Positions 34,787 to 42,953 of a stretch of 64,000 nucleotides of DNA are shown here, in pieces. Position 1 is the stretch's first letter; every line of letters begins with the position of its first letter. The DNA comes from CAZMGV01 sp964565925. Its GTDB lineage: Bacteria; JAGRBM01; JAHCIT01. The stretch spans positions 208,589 through 272,588 of the forward strand of contig CAZMGV010000004.1 of assembly GCA_964565925.1 (NCBI GenBank), given 5' to 3'. The translations under genes were made by a program, and so were the position numbers. Under the pieces are notes generated by a model. That model saw only the letters and a list, made by a program, of their open reading frames with translations. It ran no database searches and was not told where the DNA came from.

Positions 34787-36811
34787 ATGCAAAACGCCCG
34801 TCGCCGCCCGTGGTTCCGGTCCGCAGTATGTATTGTGCTCATCTGTTCGCTCTGCGCGTGCGCGGCGAAACCGGCGCAGAATCGGGTAGAACTCGAATAT
34901 CCGCTGAGCGACGCCGGGCCAGACGTTTCAGCACCACCCGAATCCAAAGACGATCTCAAGCTGCAGCAGACGGCAGTTATGGGCCCAGATCCCTCCGAAT
35001 TTATCGTACTATACGCTGCAGCCGCTGTGTATTACGCCACAAAAGCGCGCAATGTGGTATTGGGCACGGGTTACGGAATCTATACGATATTCGCCAAAGC
35101 CCCGCTGTTCCGGCGCGGCAAAAAACTGAATGTATTGAAGTGGCCTATCCAGCTTGAGGCAGACACCGTGAAAAAGTCGGTCCGCGTGTCGGTCCATGCC
35201 ACGCGCCTTCTTAATGGCCAGCCGGTCAAGGGGCTCTACTACGACAGTATCCCGGTGCAGGCGGCGGCAGAGGAACAGGTTCTGAAAGCCTTCCGGCAAT
35301 CACAACTCTTCAGCGACGTTATTCCAGGAAACGATGCCGATACTCCCGCAGACCTGAACGCCGATGTCACTGTGACGGTTATCTCGGACTGGGGCGTTTA
35401 TACGAACTGTTCCCGTTTCTCGGGCGGCCTCATTCCCGGCGGCACCGAAGAGGTCTACCGCGTCCAGACGAAACTGACCGATGCGGCAGGGAAACCCGCC
35501 GGTGAATATTCATTCGAGGAACGTCCGACCTATATCCGTAGCTTAAGGCTCCAGACCTTTACCGATCCGCTGGAGTTCAACGTCCTGAGCACAGCAAGCG
35601 TCGGCAAGGAAATCCTGTTCGACCTCAACCGGGAAGTTCTGTTTTCGGTCTACAGCGGCAATCTGGTGTATCCGGCGCCGCCAACGACAGAGCCGGCGCC
35701 AATGGTCGAGCCGGTTCCGGTGTCTCCCGCGACGACCACGAAACAACCTGCCGAACCGGCTGCCCGGCCTAACCCGCCGGCAGAAACCGGTTCGTCTCCT
35801 GCCTCTCCTGCCTCTCCTGGTACCCCCGCCATACCGGCAGCTCCCTCAACCGGAGAGCCCGGACCCGATCTGTCCTTTCTTCAGATCGACATGGCGGAAT
35901 TTCCGGTTGGCGACCAGCCCGGTCCGACCTTTCCGACTCCGTCGATGTCTCGATCACGTCTGGTGGTCCAGATTCCCGGGATAAAAAAGACTCTTCTCGA
36001 CCTGAAGGCCGAGCCGAAAACGCGAGAGCCTCCGGGGGTAGTCAGGCTGGACCGCACAGAGGTCACCGTCGAGCAGTACGGACTTTGTGTGAAAGCGGGC
36101 AGGTGCAACCCGCCGGACCGCCAGGGAACCGATTGCAACTACGGCCGGCAGGACCGCCTGAATCATCCCGTAAATTGCGTCGCCCTCTATCAGGCGGAAG
36201 ATTTCTGCAAATGGTCGGGACGGCGCCTGCCGACCGAGACGGAATGGCAACAGGCCGCTCGCGGGAATGACCGCCGGACTTATCCGTGGGGCAGTAACGA
36301 CGCGGCCTGCGAACGGGCGGTCTTCAACCCGGCGGCCGGAGGATGCGAGAGCAAAGGCACCGCGCCCGTCTGTTCGAAACCGCTGGGGAATACGCCCGAG
36401 GGTATCTGCGATCTGGCGGGCAACGTGCGGGAGTGGACCTCGGACCTGTACTACGGAGAAGAGTTCGAGGCCCGGGGCAGCCCGGTTATCCGGGGCGGAT
36501 CCTGGAAAACAACCCTGACCGACCGGCTTCACACGGATTTTCCAGATCACGGTGACTCGACTTTCCGGGGTGACGAAAGCGTCGGATTCCGATGTGCGCT
36601 CACGCCACCGAAAGTTGACCCGCCACCAAAGACGGGGCTGATACCGACGACGGGGCCGGCGCCCAAAGCCGAGCCGGGACCGGCGGAGGATTCATCGTCG
36701 CAGAAGCCCTATTACGAGTGCAAAGAGTTCAACAGTTGCATCGAGAACATATATAAGCATTTCAACCATAATAATGACCACGAGTACCATAACAGCGGCG
36801 TCTATAACTGA
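34787..36811 (+). CDS. Lipoprotein fused to a formylglycine-enzyme-like (SUMF1/FGE) domain
   Basis: 674 residues. A lipobox LCAC (Cys25) ends the signal peptide. Residues about 95-300 repeat the previous family A lipoprotein. A Pro/Ala/Thr-rich linker of about 110 residues follows. Residues about 410-606 are an FGE-sulfatase-type domain: LDRTEVTVEQYGLCVKAGRC, DFCKWSGRRLPTETEWQQAARG, GICDLAGNVREWTSDLY, VIRGGSW and VGFRC. The catalytic cysteines of true formylglycine-generating enzymes, expected between RGGSW and GFRC, are absent. Another role (binding, or a related C-type-lectin-fold function) is therefore likelier. The tail is Pro-rich, then His/Asn-rich. The start ATG has no strong ribosome-binding site. 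Confidence 0.78.
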   Translation: MQNARRRPWFRSAVCIVLICSLCACAAKPAQNRVELEYPLSDAGPDVSAPPESKDDLKLQQTAVMGPDPSEFIVLYAAAAVYYATKARNVVLGTGYGIYTIFAKAPLFRRGKKLNVLKWPIQLEADTVKKSVRVSVHATRLLNGQPVKGLYYDSIPVQAAAEEQVLKAFRQSQLFSDVIPGNDADTPADLNADVTVTVISDWGVYTNCSRFSGGLIPGGTEEVYRVQTKLTDAAGKPAGEYSFEERPTYIRSLRLQTFTDPLEFNVLSTASVGKEILFDLNREVLFSVYSGNLVYPAPPTTEPAPMVEPVPVSPATTTKQPAEPAARPNPPAETGSSPASPASPGTPAIPAAPSTGEPGPDLSFLQIDMAEFPVGDQPGPTFPTPSMSRSRLVVQIPGIKKTLLDLKAEPKTREPPGVVRLDRTEVTVEQYGLCVKAGRCNPPDRQGTDCNYGRQDRLNHPVNCVALYQAEDFCKWSGRRLPTETEWQQAARGNDRRTYPWGSNDAACERAVFNPAAGGCESKGTAPVCSKPLGNTPEGICDLAGNVREWTSDLYYGEEFEARGSPVIRGGSWKTTLTDRLHTDFPDHGDSTFRGDESVGFRCALTPPKVDPPPKTGLIPTTGPAPKAEPGPAEDSSSQKPYYECKEFNSCIENIYKHFNHNNDHEYHNSGVYN

Positions 36812-36939
36812 GAGAAGATCGCCTCCGCCTGCAGCCGAAGCGCCAGCCCATTAACCGCTTTTAAAACCTGAATGACATTTCATCGGCCGGTGTGATCCCG
36901 CCCACCTTACCGGCACGGGCCGCGGCGTATCACGGAGGG

Positions 36940-37263
36940 ATGAAACAGTTCATCCTTCTTTTGACGATCATGTGTATCTCCGGCTGCGATCTGCTCATCA
37001 CGGCGATGATCTGCACCGAGAGCTATTCGATAGACGAATCCGACAGCTGCCCGGCGAGCGAACCGTACGAGTGCAGCGAGGACGGTTCCTGTTACTCGAC
37101 CTACGAAGACGCCGACGGTTCCTGCTCGGAGATAGCGTCCATCGCTGAGGACGAGTGCTGGATGGAGTACGGCGACTCCGACAGCGGAAGCAGCGAAGGG
37201 GGCAGCACCACTACCGGCGACGGCGGTGAGACGGAAACTTATAGTGCCCGTAAAGACGTGTGA
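36940..37263 (+). CDS. Small acidic cysteine-rich lipoprotein
   Basis: 107 residues. MKQFILLLTIMCISGC is a short signal peptide with a lipobox (Cys16). The mature part has eight more cysteines in its first half (for example CTES, SCPASEPYECSEDGSCYS, GSCSEI, ECWMEYG). A Ser/Gly/Thr/Asp-rich tail follows. It resembles the small disulfide-rich lipoproteins common in Myxococcota-like genomes but belongs to no named family I recognise. CGGAGGG immediately before the ATG supports the start. The next lipoprotein gene begins 60 bases on. Confidence 0.65.
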   Translation: MKQFILLLTIMCISGCDLLITAMICTESYSIDESDSCPASEPYECSEDGSCYSTYEDADGSCSEIASIAEDECWMEYGDSDSGSSEGGSTTTGDGGETETYSARKDV

Positions 37264-37323
37264 CGGGACGGCACGCCCGTGCTACTTTCGCAGTTCAAGC
37301 GGTTTTCCGAAGGAGTCGTTCAG

Positions 37324-38178
37324 ATGGCACGAATAATGGTAGCGATCGCCTGCGGGGTGCTGCTGCAAGGATGCATGCTGGTGACGTTCGTGCACGAGCC
37401 GGTCAAAAAGCTGAGTCAGCCGATGGCTGTTCCAGACCCACTGCCCGTCATCGCATTCAAATTCGCGCACAAGCACACGATTGACGGGCGGGAATACTGC
37501 CTGGGGTGCGATTCCGGTACCACATTATCTGGACAAATGGCGATCGATTCCTGGGACCGGGTGAAAGGGAACTACCCCATTCTTGAGAATGCGAAGGAAG
37601 AACCTCCAAGGCCGGAATTCTTCACCCGATCCTCGCCGCCCGAAACCTTTCGCCGAAACGGGCCGACACCGCCGGGTGCGATGGGACCGCCTGTGCGTAT
37701 ATGGCGAACCCGAAGCGCAACGGACGAATACATTGAGACCCTAAAACCTGACTACGTTTTGCATCTGGCGACAGAGGTCCCGGAAAAGGGAGAGGCAGAG
37801 ATGTATGTCATATCACTTATCTTCTTGTACTTGTTTCCCGGATTTACGGAATCCGGCTTCACCGTGGATGCGACACTTACGACGCCGGACGGAAACACGG
37901 TGATCGCAAAGGGGGCATCAAAGCGGCGAATCAACGTACTTACGTGGCTTCCACTGCTGTTTATCGCACCGTTTGCCAGTCCTTCCGAGTCCGACCTAAA
38001 GGCATTCTGCGATGAGGTCTACACGGATGCCCTCAACCAGCTCTCTAACAACTACAAGAGTTATCTCGCCAAGAATCCGCCAAAGGCCGAGCCACCTGCG
38101 CAACCCGCCTCACAACCACCTGCGCAACCCGCCTCACAACCGCCAGCCCAACCCGCCGCAGCTCCGGCGATGCAATAG
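37324..38178 (+). CDS. Predicted lipoprotein, family B copy 1
   Basis: 284 residues. The signal peptide ends LLQGC (Cys17). The mature protein shares its whole length with the next gene: VIAFKFAHKHTIDGREYCLG, SWDRVKGNYPIL, LKPDYVLHLATEV, TVDATLTTPDGNTVIAKG and TDALNQLSNNYKSYLAKNPP. A pair of cysteines in REYCLGCD may form a disulfide. The C-terminus carries two exact copies of a 24-base unit encoding PPAQPASQ and a partial third. AAGGAG precedes the ATG. No known domain was recognised; a surface or envelope role is inferred from the lipobox only. Confidence 0.72.
   Translation: MARIMVAIACGVLLQGCMLVTFVHEPVKKLSQPMAVPDPLPVIAFKFAHKHTIDGREYCLGCDSGTTLSGQMAIDSWDRVKGNYPILENAKEEPPRPEFFTRSSPPETFRRNGPTPPGAMGPPVRIWRTRSATDEYIETLKPDYVLHLATEVPEKGEAEMYVISLIFLYLFPGFTESGFTVDATLTTPDGNTVIAKGASKRRINVLTWLPLLFIAPFASPSESDLKAFCDEVYTDALNQLSNNYKSYLAKNPPKAEPPAQPASQPPAQPASQPPAQPAAAPAMQ
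38092..38139 (+). repeat. Tandem 24-bp repeat inside a lipoprotein gene
   Basis: Two exact adjacent copies of a 24-base unit (38092-38115 and 38116-38139) encode PPAQPASQ twice, followed by a partial degenerate third copy. The paralogous gene has only one full copy near 39105. In-frame multiples of 24 bases allow length change without frameshift. Confidence 0.85.
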
Positions 38179-38332
38179 GGCTCACCCTCTGGATTCGGCC
38201 TGCGGACGCCCGCATAATGGAAGGTGTGATGGACGCCCCCGCCCCGCCAGCGGTCACTCGCCGAGGCCGTTAGCCGGATGCTGCCGCACCGTGCTAACTG
38301 CGCGGCAACGACGGATATTCGGAGGAGCCCCG

Positions 38333-39163
38333 ATGCTGCGGACGCTGGCCATATTCCTGTGCATATTGCTGGTATCCGGCTGCATCGAAACCTATCTAGA
38401 TCCGAAACCGGACGACTTCCCGAACCGGCCCCCTCCGGCCCCTTTGCCCGGCCAGATTTCGGTGATCGCCTTTTCATTCACCGTGCATCAAACGTTCGAT
38501 GGCCGGGATGACTGTATCGAGTGTCAGGGCAAGACATTTGCCGACGGCCAGAAAGCGATCGAAATCTGGGATCGAATCAAGCCGAACTTTCCGTTTCTGA
38601 TAAATGTGATTGACGGACCGACCGAGTTTGATGCCAAGCCGAAACCGATTGTCAGGAACAGCCTGCCGTCCGACGATGACGACCCCCCGTTGCCGCCGAA
38701 ACCGCCCGTATACCGCTGGACCGATCGTTCCACAACGGTCAACGCGATCATGAAGTTGAAGCCATCTTACATCCTTCACCTTCACACCGAAATCAATGTC
38801 GAAGGAGCATCGCAGTCTGCATTTTCGGTCTTATCAGCAGGGATTCTTCCGGGCCGGATCGAGACGACCAGAACCGTGGAAGCGACTTTGACACTTCCGG
38901 ACGGCAAGACAGTCGTTGCAAGGGGTGAATCCGAATCCAATCTGCTTCAAAAGTGCTGGCTGCCTTTCATTTTTATCGCACCGTTCAACAGCCCTTCACT
39001 GAAACAGTTCAATGCGTTCTATGAGCAACCCTACACCGACGCACTTAACCAACTCTCCAACCAATTCAGGGACTATCTCGCCAAGAATCCGCCAAAGGCC
39101 GAGCCACCTGCGCAACCCGCCTCGCAACCGCCAGCCCAACCCGCCGCTCCGGTCACCCAGTGA
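38333..39163 (+). CDS. Predicted lipoprotein, family B copy 2
   Basis: 276 residues. The signal peptide ends LLVSGC (Cys17). It is the tandem paralogue of the preceding gene, with VIAFSFTVHQTFDGRDDCIE, IWDRIKPNFPFL, LKPSYILHLHTEI and TVEATLTLPDGKTVVARG at matching positions, including the C-x-x-C pair. The last 30 residues and their DNA are almost identical to the first copy while the middle has diverged, which points to local gene conversion or selection on the proline tail. GGAGGAG stands before the ATG. No known domain. Confidence 0.72.
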   Translation: MLRTLAIFLCILLVSGCIETYLDPKPDDFPNRPPPAPLPGQISVIAFSFTVHQTFDGRDDCIECQGKTFADGQKAIEIWDRIKPNFPFLINVIDGPTEFDAKPKPIVRNSLPSDDDDPPLPPKPPVYRWTDRSTTVNAIMKLKPSYILHLHTEINVEGASQSAFSVLSAGILPGRIETTRTVEATLTLPDGKTVVARGESESNLLQKCWLPFIFIAPFNSPSLKQFNAFYEQPYTDALNQLSNQFRDYLAKNPPKAEPPAQPASQPPAQPAAPVTQ

Positions 39164-39627
39164 GCCGCCCTCTCGCCCGGTCACCGGATTTGTAATCTCC
39201 GGGGCCCTAACCCGCTGATCTTCTTTGGATCCGGGTTTCGCCGCTGGGTCTATTTGAGGGCCACGCCCTTGCCTGTGCTGGATTCGGACTTAAGTGATAC
39301 CGCATAATACTAACCCCTGCCCTTCGGGCATCCCCTTCCAGAGGAGGGGCCCAGCCGGTTCGCCCCCTTCCCTTGGAAGGGGGTGGCCGGCAGGCCGGGG
39401 GTTAGTGACGCGGCGGCTGGCCGTTTGTTAAGGTGTTAAACAGACGAAAAAGAAGCTTGTGCGGAAGGTCACACGGAACGGCACGGATCGAACCCCCATT
39501 ACGTGGCTTCGCATAAAACGCTCCCTAATCATTTCAATGAGTTATAATGTCTCCACCGAAAAACACGGAATAACACAGAACGATTTGCGTGGCCCGAACT
39601 GATAAACCGACCTGATGGAGACCCGAG
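39164..39627. other. Non-coding stretch with REP-like element
   Basis: No gene was found in these 460 bases. They contain the palindromic element at 39310-39405. After that comes a less GC-rich stretch with a possible promoter-like GAGTTATAATG near 39540, up to the leader of the methyltransferase gene. No tRNA or small open frame with a ribosome-binding site is visible. Confidence 0.55.
39310..39405. repeat. REP-like palindromic repeat, copy 2
   Basis: The 96-base element is bounded by CTAACCCC and GGGGTTAG (8-bp inverted ends). Inside are three hairpins: TGCCC-TTC-GGGCA, CCCCTTCC-AGA-GGAGGGG and CCCCCTTCC-CTT-GGAAGGGGG. The last is followed by GGTGGCCGGCAGGCCGGGGG. The hairpin-then-GGTGGCC layout matches copy 1 near 3.2 kb. 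It looks like a non-autonomous dispersed repeat; no transposase is nearby. Confidence 0.65.
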
Positions 39628-40398
39628 CTGAACCCCTCCCCCCCCACCCCGCCGTTTTTCTCCCCCTCGCTGGGAGACGACTACCGGACCTTCTGGACCG
39701 GCATGGCGGCCACACCTGAAGGCGCCCGGCTGGCGGTGGCGGGCCACCCGTTCGGCCACTACCCGACGGACGAGCTGATCAAGTGGCAGGGGCTGCCGGT
39801 GGCGCGGCTCATCAAGGAGTCGCTCTCGCTCGATCTCGCCGACACGGTCCTCGAAGTGGGCTGCGGAATCGGACGCCTGGCGATGCATATCGCCCCCCAC
39901 GTCTGGCACTACCACGGGGCGGATATATCCCCCGCCATGTGCTGGCGGGCGAAGGCGGCTCTTGAGGATCACCCGAACATCACGCTCCACTGGCTCGAGG
40001 ACTGCTCGCTCAGAGGTTTTGCCGATGGCACGTTCGACGCCGTCTACTTCCAGCATGTGCTCATCCATCTCGACCGGCCCGATATCGAGAACTACCTGCG
40101 CGAGGCGTTCCGGGTGCTGAAACCAGGCGGACGCTTATACGCGCAGTTCTATAACCGCTATCACCCGCAGGGGTTCGACGAAACCGCCCACGCCGTGGAC
40201 CAGCGGGTGCGCGACGGCAGGCAGCAGCGGGGGCGCGTCTTCTGCCACACCCATCTGGAAGTGAGCGGGATGCTCGAAGCGGCCGGTTTCATACTGGACC
40301 CGGAGCGTAGCCACCTGTCGCCCGTCCGCCAGACGCGCAGCTGGTGGCCGGATAATGATTTCTTCTTCTGGTTGATCGGAGCCGGCGTGAAGCGCTAA
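39628..40398 (+). CDS. SAM-dependent methyltransferase
   Basis: About 256 residues from the CTG, or 231 from ATG 39703. The class I motif VLEVGCGIGRLAM and the downstream FDAVYFQHVLIHLD and AFRVLKPGGRLYAQFYN are clear. Upstream of ATG 39703 the frame encodes LGDDYRTFWTGMAATPEGA, which looks like real protein, so translation should begin earlier. A CTG at 39628 has GGAG before it. An ATG at 39615 is out of frame by one base, separated by a run of eight C. Substrate unknown. The gene ends 11 bases before the pseudouridine synthase gene. Confidence 0.78.
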   Translation: MNPSPPTPPFFSPSLGDDYRTFWTGMAATPEGARLAVAGHPFGHYPTDELIKWQGLPVARLIKESLSLDLADTVLEVGCGIGRLAMHIAPHVWHYHGADISPAMCWRAKAALEDHPNITLHWLEDCSLRGFADGTFDAVYFQHVLIHLDRPDIENYLREAFRVLKPGGRLYAQFYNRYHPQGFDETAHAVDQRVRDGRQQRGRVFCHTHLEVSGMLEAAGFILDPERSHLSPVRQTRSWWPDNDFFFWLIGAGVKR

Positions 40399-40409
40399 AG
40401 CGCACCGCC

Positions 40410-41384
40410 TTGTTCGTGCCCAAAGCCTACTACTTCGACGTGCGCGCCTCGGAATCCGGGATGCGTCTGGACCGGCTGGTCAGGAAACTCCTGCCGGATG
40501 AATCGCTCTCGACCATCCACCAGATGATCCGTAACGGCATGATCCAGGTGGGCAGGAAGCGCGAGGACAACAGTTACCGCCTGAAAGAAGGCGAAGTGGT
40601 CGTGCTGCCCAAGCCGTTCGCCATGAAGCGCGCCAAGCCGCCCCCCGCCGAGACGAAAGAGTGGACCGCGCCCAAGCCAAAGATCATCACCGAGACGGAC
40701 GACTGGGTGGCGCTCTACAAGCCGGGCGGACTCTCCGTGCAGGGCGGCACCGGTCAGGGGCCGTGGAGCGTGGTGAACTGGCTGAAAAACCAGTACCCCG
40801 ACGCCGAATTCCCGCCCGCCCCCGTGCACCGGATCGATCTCGACACGACCGGGCTGCTGATGGCCGCCAAGTCGTCGGTGTCGGCCCGCTGGTTCCAGCT
40901 GCACCTGAGTTCCCGGACGATGAAAAAATATTACCTCGCGCTGGTGGAGAGCGCGCCAAAAGAAGACCACTTCATGATCGACGGTCCGCTCTACCGGGCG
41001 ACCTCGGGGCGCATCAAGATGGCGGTCGACACGCGCGGCGTCCATGCGCTCACGGAAGTGTGGAAACTCTCGTCAGGGCCCAAGGGCTCGCTGGTGCTGG
41101 CCTACCCGCACACGGGCCGCACGCACCAGATCCGCGCGCATCTGGCGTCGGTGGGCTGCCCGATCCTGATGGACGAGCGCTACGGCTCCACCCAGCGGCT
41201 GCCCGATAACCTGAAACTGTTCGAGCGGATCTACCTGCATGCCTGGCGGCTCGACTTTGCCGGTTCCGACGGCCAGCGCCACCAGGTGGAGGCCCCGCCG
41301 GACGACCTTTTCCTGGCGGCCATCAAATTTACCGGAAACCGGCTCCCGAAGGTGTCCTGGGAGTTGGGCGGAAAGAAGGCGTAG
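40410..41384 (+). CDS. RluA-family pseudouridine synthase
   Basis: 324 residues. An N-terminal S4-like RNA-binding domain (GMRLDRLVRKLLPDESLSTI) is followed by the catalytic domain. The active-site aspartate is in VHRIDLDTTGLLMAAK, and ALYKPGGLSVQGG and HTGRTHQIRAHLASVGCPIL are the other family motifs. Members convert specific uridines in rRNA or tRNA to pseudouridine; the target site is not predictable. The start is a TTG at 40410 (a GTG lies two codons later), close behind the methyltransferase stop. It is not obviously part of the cassette that follows. Confidence 0.9.
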   Translation: MFVPKAYYFDVRASESGMRLDRLVRKLLPDESLSTIHQMIRNGMIQVGRKREDNSYRLKEGEVVVLPKPFAMKRAKPPPAETKEWTAPKPKIITETDDWVALYKPGGLSVQGGTGQGPWSVVNWLKNQYPDAEFPPAPVHRIDLDTTGLLMAAKSSVSARWFQLHLSSRTMKKYYLALVESAPKEDHFMIDGPLYRATSGRIKMAVDTRGVHALTEVWKLSSGPKGSLVLAYPHTGRTHQIRAHLASVGCPILMDERYGSTQRLPDNLKLFERIYLHAWRLDFAGSDGQRHQVEAPPDDLFLAAIKFTGNRLPKVSWELGGKKA

Positions 41385-41402
41385 GCTACCCTCCGGCGGC
41401 GT

Positions 41403-41669
41403 ATGGCGAAGTACCAGCAGGACCGCGACATTGCATGGAGACAGGTGGACGGCGAAGCCGTCCTCGTGGACCCGGTCGCGCGCCTGCTCCGGGTGCTGAA
41501 CCCTTCGGGGTGTTATCTCTGGGCGGAACTCGAGCACCCCCGCTCGGCCGACGAACTGGTGGAGCTTCTGGCCGGCGAATTCGACGTGACGCCGGAGGCC
41601 GCCCGTAAAGACGTCGAGGCTTTTCTGGGGCTCCTCAAAGACCGCAAACTGGTGAAGGAGGTCGCCTGA
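41403..41669 (+). CDS. PqqD-like peptide-binding protein
   Basis: 88 residues, the standard PqqD size. The sequence fits the winged-helix fold: WRQVDGEAVLVDPVARLLRVLNPSG, then YLWAELEHPRSADELVELLA and FDVTPEAARKDVEAFLGLL. PqqD-type domains bind the leader of a ribosomal peptide and present it to a radical SAM or other modifying enzyme. It is the first of four tightly packed genes (peptidase-like, kinase-like, radical SAM), which strongly suggests a peptide-modification role. No precursor gene is visible in the 18-base gap before it or elsewhere in the cassette. Confidence 0.85.
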   Translation: MAKYQQDRDIAWRQVDGEAVLVDPVARLLRVLNPSGCYLWAELEHPRSADELVELLAGEFDVTPEAARKDVEAFLGLLKDRKLVKEVA

Positions 41670-41670
41670 C

Positions 41671-42120
41671 ATGCCGTCCAAACCCCATCTCCAGCAGGCG
41701 GTCGGCGAGATCCTCCGGGAAGAGGTGATCCGCCGGGGCCGCGTGAACTTCAAGGTGTCAGGCCGGTCGATGGCCCCGCTGCTCAAGCCGGGAGACATCG
41801 TCACGGTGGAAACCGTCACCCGCAAATGGCGGCTCGTGCCGGGGGATCTCGTCGTTCTGGCGGGCGAAGGCCCCATCGTCGTCCATCATTTCCTCTACTG
41901 GACCTTCCGCGACGGCGAGGCCCGGTTGCGCACCGTCGGTCGCAACAGCAAGGCGCTCGACCGGCTGTGGCCGCACGAGGCGCTGATCGGCCGCGTCACC
42001 GTCCGGGACCGGGGCAATATCAAGGTGCGCGGACCGATCGCCCCGCTGTGGCTCGCCAGTTCGCTGTTCGCCGCCATGGGCGGAATCGTCCAGGCACGAC
42101 TGGAGCGGCTCCTCAAGTGA
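41671..42120 (+). CDS. S24/S26-type (signal peptidase-like) serine peptidase
   Basis: 149 residues. The nucleophile motif is VSGRSMAPLLKPGDIVTVE, as in signal peptidase I and LexA-type enzymes. In place of a lysine base, GPIVVHHFLYW offers a histidine, the arrangement of archaeal and ER-type signal peptidases. The end (PLWLASSLFAAMGGIVQARL) is hydrophobic and may anchor the protein. It could cut a leader peptide in the PqqD/radical-SAM cassette. AAGGAGG lies at the end of the pqqD-like gene just before the ATG, and its own stop overlaps the kinase start. Confidence 0.82.
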   Translation: MPSKPHLQQAVGEILREEVIRRGRVNFKVSGRSMAPLLKPGDIVTVETVTRKWRLVPGDLVVLAGEGPIVVHHFLYWTFRDGEARLRTVGRNSKALDRLWPHEALIGRVTVRDRGNIKVRGPIAPLWLASSLFAAMGGIVQARLERLLK

Positions 42121-42953
42121 AAGAACATTTCGTCCATACCCTCGCCGGCCATCCGCTGGACGTCGCCGCCGCGCCGAAACTGCTCCACGCCATGCAGCAC
42201 ATTCTGGGGCAAGGCACCGAACCGACGGGCCGCCCCTACCGGCTGATGATCGTCGAGAAGCGGACGCTCTCCTACTCGGACCCGTACAAGGTCGCGGTCA
42301 CACGCCGGGACCACGGGTTCTCGGGCGGATCGACCGCGTTCAGGGCCGACATCGAGTTCCCCGGCCGCAACATCCGTATCGAGATCGCCCCGCCCCCGCA
42401 CCAGGGCCCGCACAAGCAGGAAGAGCACCAGCGCGACAACGCGCTCGAAAACGCGCTCCGGCTCGTCACCCAGTGGCTCGCGTGGGAACACCGCGGGTTC
42501 GTCCTGCACGCCTCGGCCTTTGTCAGAACCAAGGGCGGCGCGGTGGTGGCGTTCGGGCCGTCGGGCGTTGGCAAAAGTACCCTCGCCCGCAAAGCGCTGG
42601 AGAGCGGCCGGCCGGTGCTGGGCGACGACCTCGTGATCGTCCGTGTGGACAAGGACCAGTTGACCGTCGAGGGAACTCCGTTCTCGGGCTCCGATCCGCG
42701 CATTCCGTTCACGGGCGGCAAGCACCCGGTGGCGATGCTCGTCAATCTCGAAAAGGGCTCCGGCGTGGAGCTTAAATCACAGTCCGCCGCCGAACGGCTG
42801 TCGGCGCTGATGGCGCAGGTTCAGGGCGTCGCCGACCGTACCAAAACGGACACTGACAGGCTGATGGATGCCCTCATTCCTGCGCTGGAGAAGACCCCCG
42901 GAGGCACTCTTGTCTTTGATCTGAACGGGGACCTCTGGCACACTCTGGACTAG
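42117..42953 (+). CDS. HprK-like P-loop kinase
   Basis: 278 residues. The C-terminal half has RGFVLHASAFVRTKGGAVVAFG, the Walker A motif GPSGVGKSTLARKAL and GRPVLGDDLVIV, the pattern of HPr kinase/phosphorylase and its many relatives. The N-terminal 120 residues are a beta-rich domain I do not recognise. HprK-related kinases are found beside PqqD-like proteins in uncharacterised systems and in some lasso-peptide clusters, where they may phosphorylate the peptide. The GTG start overlaps the previous stop (GTGA), and its stop shares one base with the next start. The open frame extending upstream is inside the peptidase gene. Confidence 0.82.
   Translation: MKEHFVHTLAGHPLDVAAAPKLLHAMQHILGQGTEPTGRPYRLMIVEKRTLSYSDPYKVAVTRRDHGFSGGSTAFRADIEFPGRNIRIEIAPPPHQGPHKQEEHQRDNALENALRLVTQWLAWEHRGFVLHASAFVRTKGGAVVAFGPSGVGKSTLARKALESGRPVLGDDLVIVRVDKDQLTVEGTPFSGSDPRIPFTGGKHPVAMLVNLEKGSGVELKSQSAAERLSALMAQVQGVADRTKTDTDRLMDALIPALEKTPGGTLVFDLNGDLWHTLD

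Noticed and set aside
38092..38139. Direct repeats considered as a CRISPR-like array
   Set aside because: The units are adjacent without spacers and encode an in-frame PPAQPASQ protein repeat.
41385..41402. Possible precursor peptide before the PqqD-like gene
   Set aside because: The gap is only 18 bases and no short open frame with a ribosome-binding site was seen within the cassette.
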